NCBI GenBank assembly: GCA_025935275.1
Contig: JAICVP010000086.1
Coordinates: forward strand, 1-8,140
Direction of reading: 5' to 3'
Source: Thermoleophilia bacterium
GTDB taxonomy: Bacteria > Actinomycetota > Thermoleophilia > Gaiellales > Gaiellaceae
DNA: 8,140 bases
Shown: positions 1 through 6,000 of the stretch, one piece after another
Numbering within the stretch: the first letter of the stretch is position 1
Layout: every line of letters begins with the position of its first letter
Notes under the pieces: model-generated
Database searches by the model: none
What the model saw: the letters and a program-made list of their open reading frames with translations, nothing else
What the model was told of the DNA's origin: nothing
Translations under genes and position numbers: made by a program

Positions 1-1
1 G

Positions 2-1279
2 ACCGGCAAGGAGATGCACAAGTCCTGGGGGAACGCGATCGAGGCCAACGAGGCGATGGACAAGATGGGCGCGGATGTGATGCGCTTCATGTACTGCGAC
101 CACGTCCCGCAGCAGAACCTGAATTTCGGCTACGGGCCGGCAAACGAGGTCAAGCGGCGCCTCCTCACCTTCTGGAACTCGGCGTCGTTCTTCGTCCTCT
201 ACGCGAACATCGAGGGCTTCGAGCCCACGTACCGGGACCTCGCCGGCGGCCCGGATCTCGAAGAGCTCCGGCCGCTCGACCGCTGGCTGCTGGCGCGCAC
301 CCAGCAGCTCGTCGAGGAGGCCACGGACGCGTACGAGCGGTTCTGGACGCCCGACGTCACGGATGCGTGGGAGCGCTTCACCGACGACCTCTCCAACTGG
401 TACATCCGCCGCTCCCGCAAACGGTTCTACAGCCTCGACGAGCCCGCGTTCAGGACCCTCTGGTACGCGCTCGTCCAGGCGGTGCGCGTGATCGCGCCGG
501 TGATGCCGTTTCTCGCCGAGCACCTGTGGCGAAACCTCGCAGCGTCCGTCCGCGGCGCGCCGGAGAGCGCGTTCCTCGCAGGCTGGCCCCAGCCGGCGAC
601 CCGCTACGAGGATTCCGAGCTCCTCGCCGAGGTGGCCGGCGCCCGCCGCGTCGCCGAGCTCGCCCGTGCCGCGCGCGACGCGGCCGGGATCAAGCTGCGC
701 CAGCCACTCCGGCGGCTCGTCGTCGCCACGTCGGACCCGGGCAGGCGGCTGCTCATCTCCAGACAGGTGGAGGACCTCGCGGCCGAGCTCCGCGTGAAGG
801 AGGTGGCCATTCACGAGAGCCCAGGGGAGGTGGCCGACATGCGCGCGAAGCCGCGCCTCGACCTCGTCGGGCCGCGCTACGGGCCGAATCTCCCCGAGCT
901 GCGAAAGCTGCTCGAGCAAGGCAGCTTCGAGGTCACGAACGGGACGCTTCGCGCCGGCGCCTACATCCTCTCGAAGGGCGAGTTCATGCTCGAGTACGCG
1001 GCTCGCGAAGGCTGGGAGGTCAAGCACGAGGACGAGTACGTCGTCGGCGTCGACACGCGCCTGGACGACGAGCTCGTCACCGAGGGGCGGGTCTACGACC
1101 TCATCCACTCGGTGCAGCGGCTTCGGCGTGACGCCGGGCTCGAGGTCACGGACCGCATCGTGCTCACGATCGCCAACGACGACGAGGGCCTGCTCGAGCA
1201 CCGTGACTGGATCGCCGGCGAGACGCTGGCCGAGGACGTGCAGGTCGGCGACGAGCTGGCGGTGCGCAAGGCCGGATGA
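2..1279 (+). CDS. ileS: Isoleucyl-tRNA synthetase, C-terminal part (5' end outside window)
   Basis: Class I aminoacyl-tRNA synthetase that charges tRNA-Ile with isoleucine in the cytoplasm. The frame is open from the first complete codon at position 2, so the gene begins upstream; about 425 residues remain of a family usually near 1,000-1,050. The fragment opens with the KMSKS-loop region, read here as GKEMHKSWGN (residues 2-11), followed by the typical stretch around MGADVMRF. The anticodon-binding domain follows, with the diagnostic LSNWYIRRSRKRFY at about residues 130-143. The C-terminal extension contains GPRYGPNLPELRKLL (about residues 290-304), which resembles type 2 (eukaryote-like) IleRS. 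No C-terminal cysteine zinc motif is present; the only cysteine is in MYC near the start. Seen directly: the KMSKS signature is altered to E-M-H-K-S, with the second lysine kept. The stop TGA overlaps the start of the next gene (ATGA), which implies co-transcription. Identity is secure; the type 2 assignment is less so. Confidence 0.95.
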   Translation, partial: TGKEMHKSWGNAIEANEAMDKMGADVMRFMYCDHVPQQNLNFGYGPANEVKRRLLTFWNSASFFVLYANIEGFEPTYRDLAGGPDLEELRPLDRWLLARTQQLVEEATDAYERFWTPDVTDAWERFTDDLSNWYIRRSRKRFYSLDEPAFRTLWYALVQAVRVIAPVMPFLAEHLWRNLAASVRGAPESAFLAGWPQPATRYEDSELLAEVAGARRVAELARAARDAAGIKLRQPLRRLVVATSDPGRRLLISRQVEDLAAELRVKEVAIHESPGEVADMRAKPRLDLVGPRYGPNLPELRKLLEQGSFEVTNGTLRAGAYILSKGEFMLEYAAREGWEVKHEDEYVVGVDTRLDDELVTEGRVYDLIHSVQRLRRDAGLEVTDRIVLTIANDDEGLLEHRDWIAGETLAEDVQVGDELAVRKAG

Positions 1280-1809
1280 CCCGGCTCCTCCTGGCCGCGG
1301 TCGTCGTACTCGTCGCGGTGGCGGCCGCCGATGCGATCAGGCCGGACGGGAAGGAGCAGGCGGTTTCGGCAGCCCCGGGCCCGGCGGCCCCGCAGGCGTC
1401 GGTGGAGCGGTCGGCGTCCGGATACGTCGCGGTCGGGGACTTCACTCGCAAGCGCGTCCTCCACCACGGTCGGGAGTACCTGAGCTCTGAGGCCATCGAC
1501 GCCGCGTTCCCGAGCGTCGAGCTCGGCGAGCCTTTCGACATCTCGCATCTCGCCACGGCGCCGGACGGAACGCTGGCGCTCGCCATCTACCGGTTTCCGG
1601 CCAAGAAGCCGGTCGAGGCCGCGGTGGAGCTGTGGCGAAAAGGCCGGCTCCTGGCCGCGTTCCAGGTCCCTGCTGGGAGCTTCGGCGGCGGGCTTGGCTT
1701 TGCCGACGAGGGGCGGCTCGTCGCGACTCTCTTCCCGGACGGCCATTCGGTCGCTCTTTTCTCGCGCGCGGGCCGGCGCGTGGGGAGCGTGTCCGCTACG
1801 TCGTGGTGA
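1276..1809 (+). CDS. Predicted exported protein of unknown function
   Basis: This 177-residue protein has no family I recognise. The N-terminus MTRLLLAAVVVLVAV followed by AAADA looks like a Sec signal peptide with a possible signal peptidase I site after residue 20, or else a single membrane anchor. A short Ala/Pro-rich linker follows. The rest (about residues 47-177) is predicted to be beta-rich, with recurring patterns such as TAPDGTLALAIYRF, GLGFADEGRLVATLF and DGHSVALFSRAGRRV. These resemble strands of a beta-propeller-like blade, but this is only an impression. The ATG lies inside the ileS stop (ATGA overlap), with a weak AAGG at 1268-1271, so translation is probably coupled to ileS. 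The 3' end overlaps the end of the convergent ispH gene by 14 bases. Its reading frame keeps a coherent hydrophobic pattern, so I take it as real although it could not be assigned a function. Confidence 0.75.
   Translation: MTRLLLAAVVVLVAVAAADAIRPDGKEQAVSAAPGPAAPQASVERSASGYVAVGDFTRKRVLHHGREYLSSEAIDAAFPSVELGEPFDISHLATAPDGTLALAIYRFPAKKPVEAAVELWRKGRLLAAFQVPAGSFGGGLGFADEGRLVATLFPDGHSVALFSRAGRRVGSVSATSW
1796..1809. other. Convergent 3' overlap of the exported-protein gene and ispH
   Basis: The plus-strand gene stops with TGA at 1807-1809 and minus-strand ispH stops with TAG (CTA on the plus strand) at 1796-1798, so the two coding regions share 14 bases. No hairpin-plus-T-run terminator is visible at the junction. 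The two transcripts are therefore expected to overlap at their 3' ends. Confidence 0.85.
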
Positions 1810-2743
1810 CGGTCTCCGCGCGTACCTCGCGCGGGAGCTTGAAGAACACGTCCTCGACGGCGCCCTCGAGCGACTCGATCTGGGAGACCCCGCGGTCCTG
1901 GAACCAGCCGACCACCCGCCCCACGAGGGACTCGGGAGCGGACGCGCCCGAAGTGAGCCCGACGCTCTCGACCCCCTCGAGCCAGGCCTCTTCGATCTCG
2001 CTCTCGTCGTCGATCAGGTAGGCCTCGATCCCGCCGGCCCTGGCGACATCGACGAGGCGGTTCGAGTTCGAGCTGTTGTGCGAGCCGATGACCAGGAGGA
2101 GGTCGACCGCCGCGAGGATCCGCTTCACCGCGCGCTGGCGATTCGTCGTCGCGTAACAGATGTCGTCCTTCTTTGGCGCCTCGATCCCGGGGAAGCGGCG
2201 CCGAAGCACGGCGACGATCTGCTCGGTCTCGTCCACGGACAGCGTGGTCTGGGTCAGGTAGACGAGCTTCTCGATCTGCGGAGGGACGATCCTTTCCGCC
2301 TGCTCGGCCGTCTCGACGAGCAACACCGCTTGCGGGGCCTCGCCCATCGTTCCTTCGACTTCCTCGTGCCCGGCGTGGCCGATGAGGAGGATCGTGTACC
2401 CCAGCCGCGCGAAGTGCCGAGCCTCGGCGTGGACCTTGGAGACGAGCGGGCAGGTGGCGTCGATCGCCCGGAGCCCGCGGAAGCGCGCGCTGTGCCGGAC
2501 GGCCGGCGAGACGCCGTGCGCCGAGAAGACCACGAAGCCTCCGGGTGGTACCTCGGCGACCTCCTCGACGAAGACTGCTCCGCGATCTTCGAGCTCACGG
2601 ACGACATGCGCGTTGTGGACGATCTGCTTGCGCACGTAAACGGGCGCGCCGTGCAGCTCGAGGGCCCGCGTCACGGTCTCGACTGCCCGCTCGACGCCGG
2701 CGCAATAGCCCCTGGGCGAGGCGAGGACCAGCCGCTTGACCAC
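1796..2743 (-). CDS. ispH: 4-hydroxy-3-methylbut-2-enyl diphosphate reductase (IspH/LytB)
   Basis: Iron-sulphur enzyme of the cytoplasm that reductively dehydrates HMBPP to isopentenyl and dimethylallyl diphosphate, the final step of the MEP isoprenoid pathway. The 315-residue length is normal for the family. The three cluster-ligand cysteines are present: C14 in SPRGYCAGV, C98 in DATCPLV and C196 in DICYATT. Substrate-binding and catalytic residues are also visible: H43 (VHNAH), H76 (SAHGVSP), H126 and E128 in GHAGHEEVEG, the LTQTTLS threonines at about 166-168, the SHNSSNS loop (221-227) and S268 in SGASAPE. The start is GTG at 2743-2741, directly before VKRLVLASPRGYC. There is no strong Shine-Dalgarno sequence, only GGCAGGCG upstream. 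A TACACT -10-like element ends eight bases before the GTG, so the mRNA may be nearly leaderless. It is divergent from the sensor kinase gene and convergent with the small exported-protein gene. Confidence 0.97.
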   Translation of the reverse strand: MVKRLVLASPRGYCAGVERAVETVTRALELHGAPVYVRKQIVHNAHVVRELEDRGAVFVEEVAEVPPGGFVVFSAHGVSPAVRHSARFRGLRAIDATCPLVSKVHAEARHFARLGYTILLIGHAGHEEVEGTMGEAPQAVLLVETAEQAERIVPPQIEKLVYLTQTTLSVDETEQIVAVLRRRFPGIEAPKKDDICYATTNRQRAVKRILAAVDLLLVIGSHNSSNSNRLVDVARAGGIEAYLIDDESEIEEAWLEGVESVGLTSGASAPESLVGRVVGWFQDRGVSQIESLEGAVEDVFFKLPREVRAETVTTT

Positions 2744-2751
2744 CGCCTGCC

Positions 2752-2757
2752 AGTGTA
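2752..2757 (-). promoter_or_regulatory. Candidate -10 element for ispH
   Basis: On the minus strand this reads TACACT, fitting the loose actinobacterial TANNNT pattern. It ends eight bases before the GTG start, so transcription would begin at or within a few bases of the start codon. No convincing -35 element is found 16-19 bases upstream. If used, it places the intrinsic terminator at 2801-2835 upstream of the ispH promoter rather than inside its leader. Confidence 0.35.
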
Positions 2758-2800
2758 GTTACGGCCCGGAAAAACCCGAGGGAGAACTGTCTGGAAGCGG

Positions 2801-2835
2801 AAAAGCCCGCCGCTCGGGGGGTAAGCGCGGCGGGC
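2801..2835 (-). terminator. Intrinsic terminator on the minus strand with a six-C loop
   Basis: Read on the minus strand, GCCCGCCGC (2835-2827) pairs perfectly with GCGGCGGGC (2813-2805). The 13-base loop GCTTACCCCCCGA lies between them and TTTT (2804-2801) follows directly. An alternative fold pairs CGCT with AGCG inside a six-pair outer stem and displays TACCCCCCG as the loop. A GC-only stem followed by a T-run is a standard Rho-independent terminator. It points towards ispH but lies about 57 bases before its start codon, so it either ends a separate upstream minus-strand RNA or acts as an attenuator in an ispH leader. The loop with six C recalls the actinomycete 6C RNA class. Confidence 0.6.
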
Positions 2836-2852
2836 CTTCCCACAGTTGCTCA

Positions 2853-2887
2853 CCGCGGCTCTACATGGCCAGGGACACATGCCGCGG
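2853..2887. repeat. Inverted repeat forming a seven-pair GC-rich hairpin
   Basis: CCGCGGC at 2853-2859 is the exact reverse complement of GCCGCGG at 2881-2887, separated by 21 bases. Inside the loop, CATG copies near both ends could extend the pairing. No T-run follows on either strand, so it is not a terminator by itself. It probably forms part of the structured RNA proposed on the minus strand. Confidence 0.5.
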
Positions 2888-2940
2888 TTCGCATCGCCCA
2901 GTGGCGGGGACGGTACAGCCGCGCCTCGGGTCTGCCAATA

Positions 2941-2953
2941 GGTCCTTCGGCCC
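2941..2953. promoter_or_regulatory. Imperfect palindrome, possible operator (DosR-box-like)
   Basis: The site reads GGTCCTTCGGCCC; GGTC and GGCC pair around a CTTC centre, allowing one G-T pair. Its general form resembles the GGGAC/GTCCC-type boxes bound by the DosR/DevR regulators of hypoxia in actinobacteria, though the match is imperfect. It lies about 75 bases upstream of the proposed kinase transcription start. On the minus strand it falls in the spacer of the weak promoter proposed for the small RNA. Binding by any regulator is inference. Confidence 0.3.
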
Positions 2954-2989
2954 ATCTTTGCAATCGTGATTTCCCTGCTTCGCGCTTCT

Positions 2990-3017
2990 CGACGGGCGCG
3001 CGAGGCGCACCTATCAT
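2990..3017 (+). promoter_or_regulatory. Candidate promoter of the sensor kinase operon
   Basis: TCGACG at 2990-2995 matches four of six bases of the -35 consensus TTGACA. TATCAT at 3012-3017 matches five of six bases of TATAAT, and the spacer is 16 bases. Transcription would start near 3024, only a few bases before the GTG at 3029. This would make the kinase mRNA almost leaderless and explains the lack of a ribosome binding site. It argues against an upstream in-frame GTG at 2966. Confidence 0.45.
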
Positions 3018-3028
3018 CACGGTGCCCA

Positions 3029-6000
3029 GTGAGTCACCACAGTCGAGTCATCCTGCTCGAGGTCGTTCCTCTTCTCGTCCTTGCGGCGCTGTACTTCGGC
3101 GTCGCGCTGGCGCTTGCGCCCGAGCTCTTCCGCCGCCGCAAGCGTCTTCCCTGGCTCGGGCTGGGGATCTGGCTCGTTTTCGTGCTCATCGGCGGCGTGG
3201 CCTCGGCGATCGCCGCAGCCAAGCTGACGGACGAGAACTTCCTCGGGTCAGTCGATCCCTGGACGGTCTTCGGTCTGACAGTGCTCGCCTACCTGCCGGC
3301 CGTGCTCTTCATCTGGCGCTGGGACGAGCGGCATCTCCTCGTCTCGGCCGCGCCGCGCGTCGTCGAAGCCGAGCAGGAGGCATCGGAGCGCCGTCGCGAC
3401 GCCGAGTCCATCTCCAGGCTCTCCAGCGCGCTCGCGCAGGCGGGAAGCGGGCGCGAGGCCGCGAACCGGCTCTTCGACGAGCTCGAGAGCGTGCTCGAGA
3501 TCACGAAGGCCATGATCGCCACCGTGGACGAGGAGGCGGGCGTCGCCGCGGGGTATGCCGCCCGCGGGATCGACGAGTCCTGGTGGCAGACCGTCGTCCT
3601 CGATCTCGAGACCGCACGCAGCGGGGTCGTGTCCGTCGCGCGCGAGCGGACCGCCCTGGTCGTCTTCGACGTCAAGACCTCCCCGCAGGTGAACCAGGAC
3701 CTCGCCGCCCAGGTCGGCGCCCACAGCGCTGCCTTCGTCCCGCTTCTCGCCGATGGCCGCGTGACCGCCGTGCTCGCGGTCGCGAGCGAGAAGCCGCGGC
3801 TTTTCACGCCGTCGGAGACAGAGCTCATGCAGGACCTCGCGAACGAGACCGCACTCGCCCTCGGCCACGCCACGTCGCGCGAGGCGCTCCAGGAAGCACT
3901 CGAGCGTGAGCGCCTCACCGCGGACATCTCCAGGCGCGTGCGCTCCGAGCTCGACCTCGACGCAGTGCTCAGCGTCGCGGTCAGGGAGGTCGGCATGGCG
4001 CTCGACCTCTCCCGCGCGTTCATCCGCCTCGGCGACCCGAGCGAGGGAGTGCCGGTCCGCGCCGAGTGGGATGCGCCCGGAGTCGAGACGATCGGCAACG
4101 CCGCCGGCCGCCTCCCTGTCTCCAACCTCGCCGCCCGCGAGCGGCGGACGTTCGCGATCTCCGACATCCTGACCGCGCCGGAGATCGACGATCCGAGCCT
4201 CGGTGGGCGGGAGACCCTGGTGGAGCTCGGGACGCGCGCGGTCATCGCGACGCCGATCCTCGTCTTCGACCGAATGATCGGAGTCTTCGCGCTCCACCGG
4301 GCGGAGCCCTCGACCTGGAGCACGCACGACATCTCCGTCGCGGAGGCGGTCGCGCGCGAGATCGGACTCGCCGTCCACACGGCGCAGCTCCTGCAGCAGA
4401 ACGAGCGCCGGCTGCAGGAGCAGGCAGCCCTGCTCAAGGCCGGCCAGGTGCTCACCTCCGACCTGCGCTTTTCGTCCGTCATCCAGCGCCTCGTCACCGA
4501 GGTGGTGCACCTGCTCGGCGCCGATGCGGCCGACTGCTGGGTCTTCGACGAGCGGCGGACGATGCTGCGCTGCGAGGCGGTGCTCGGCGTACCGGAGCGA
4601 AACGTCGGCCGAGAAATCGTCCCGCACGGCACCTTCCTGCAGGTGTTGTCCACCGGGCGCCCCGTCCTCAAGCGCGACTTCGCGCGCTCGGAGAGCCCGA
4701 CGCCGACGGAGGACTACAAGGTGTTCGCCGAGGTCATGGACGCGCCCATCACGTGGCTCGGGGAGGTGCGCGGCGTGCTCGGCGTGTGCGCACGCGAGAA
4801 CGGTCGCTTCGACGAGAAGAACCTCGAGCTGCTCGACACCTTCGCCCGCCTCGCCTCGCTCGCGCTCCACAACGCCGAGAGCTTCGGCGAGCGCGAGCGC
4901 CAGGCCCAGGTGCAGCGCGGTTTCTACCGGATCGCCGAAGTGCTCGGCTCGACGCTTTCGCTCGGCGAGACACTGGACGCGCTGGCCCAGGCCGCGTGCG
5001 ACGCGCTCGGCGGCTCGTCGGCTCTCGTCCTCGAGCCCTCGGGCGGCCGGCTGATGCTCTCCGGGTCCCACGAGCTGCCTCCCGAGCTTCGCCAGGGGCT
5101 CTCCGCCGGTGTCGCGGGCGACGTTTCTCCGCTCGGCGCTGCAGCGGAGGAGGGCCGCATCCTCTCGGCCTCCGCGCTCGAACGCGACGACCGGTTCAAG
5201 GAGAGCTTCCGAGACCTCCTCACCGGCCAGGGCTACTGCTCGCTCATCGCCGCCCCCGTGATCGGCGCCCAGGGGCAGAAGCACGCCGTGGTCGTTCTCT
5301 TCCGCGACGAGCGCAGCTTCTCCGACGAGGATCTCGCCCTCGCGCGGCACCTGACGGGTGCGGCTCGCGGCGCCCTCGAGCGGGCCGAGCTCTTCGAGGG
5401 TGAACGGCGGGCGCACACCTTCTCCCAGCGCCTGGCCGACATCGGCGGCTTGCTCGCGACGAAGCTCGACCCCGTCGCCGCCTTCGAGGAGGTCGTGCGC
5501 GAAGCACCTGCCCTCCTCGACGCCGACGCGGCCGTCCTCCGCCTGCTCGAGAACGACGACCTCGTCGTGCGCGCGGCCTGGGGCCCCGGGACGCAGGGCA
5601 TCCGTAACACGCGCTCGAGCTCGGCCGGAGGTGCGGTCGGGATCGCGGCGCAGTCGCGGGCGCCGCACGCGGTTTCCGACGCGCGCGAGACTCCCCGCTT
5701 CGCGCACGAGGATCCGCTGCTGGCCAACGGGATGATCTCCTGCGTCGCCGTCCCCATGCTCCTCCACGGCGGGGGGCTGAGCGGAGTGCTGACCGTCTAC
5801 GACACAGCGGTGCGTACCTGGCGGGAGGACGAGGTGCAGGCGCTCTCGGCGCTCGCCGCGACGGCCTCGGCCGTGTTCTCGAGCGCGGAGCTCTACCAGC
5901 GCGTCGCCGAGGAGAAGGACCGGAGCGACGCGATCCTCGCGAACATCGCCGACGGCATCGTCGCCGTCGACCGCGAGGGGAACATCGTCCTCTGGAACGC

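Larger units (their letters stand above)
2801..2928 (-). ncRNA. Candidate small RNA, possibly 6C-like
   Basis: A minus-strand transcript is suggested by an intrinsic terminator with no minus-strand gene of its own upstream of it. Elements in transcript order are: a weak possible promoter (TTGCAA at 2963-2958, a 17-base spacer, TATTGG at 2940-2935); a tetraloop hairpin at 2906-2895; a seven-pair hairpin (2887-2881 with 2859-2853) whose loop contains CCC and CC; then the terminator hairpin with CCCCCC in its loop. 6C RNAs of actinomycetes are known for two stem-loops with C-rich loops, the last followed by a T-run. Here one loop fits well and the other only partly. The 5' end is a guess, and an unrelated sRNA or an ispH leader remain alternatives. 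Confidence 0.35.

Noticed and set aside
1694..2758. Open frame of 354 codons on the plus strand, antisense to ispH
   Set aside because: The minus strand encodes a full-length IspH with all ligand residues; this frame mirrors it and shows no motif.
2765..2782. Second intrinsic terminator on the minus strand at the T-run opposite AAAAA (2770-2774)
   Set aside because: The flanking bases give only a three-pair stem around the A-run and no proper hairpin before the T-run.
2671..2955. Possible small protein of 94 codons on the minus strand across the intergenic region
   Set aside because: It runs through the terminator hairpin and into ispH in another frame, with no ribosome binding site or recognisable sequence.
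2744..2965. Known riboswitch, SRP RNA, tmRNA, RNase P RNA or tRNA in the intergenic region
   Set aside because: I looked for the conserved cores of c-di-GMP, c-di-AMP, TPP and cobalamin riboswitches, the SRP RNA GNAR loop, and a tRNA T-arm around GGTTCGCATC at 2886-2895. None had the required sequence or stem pairing.
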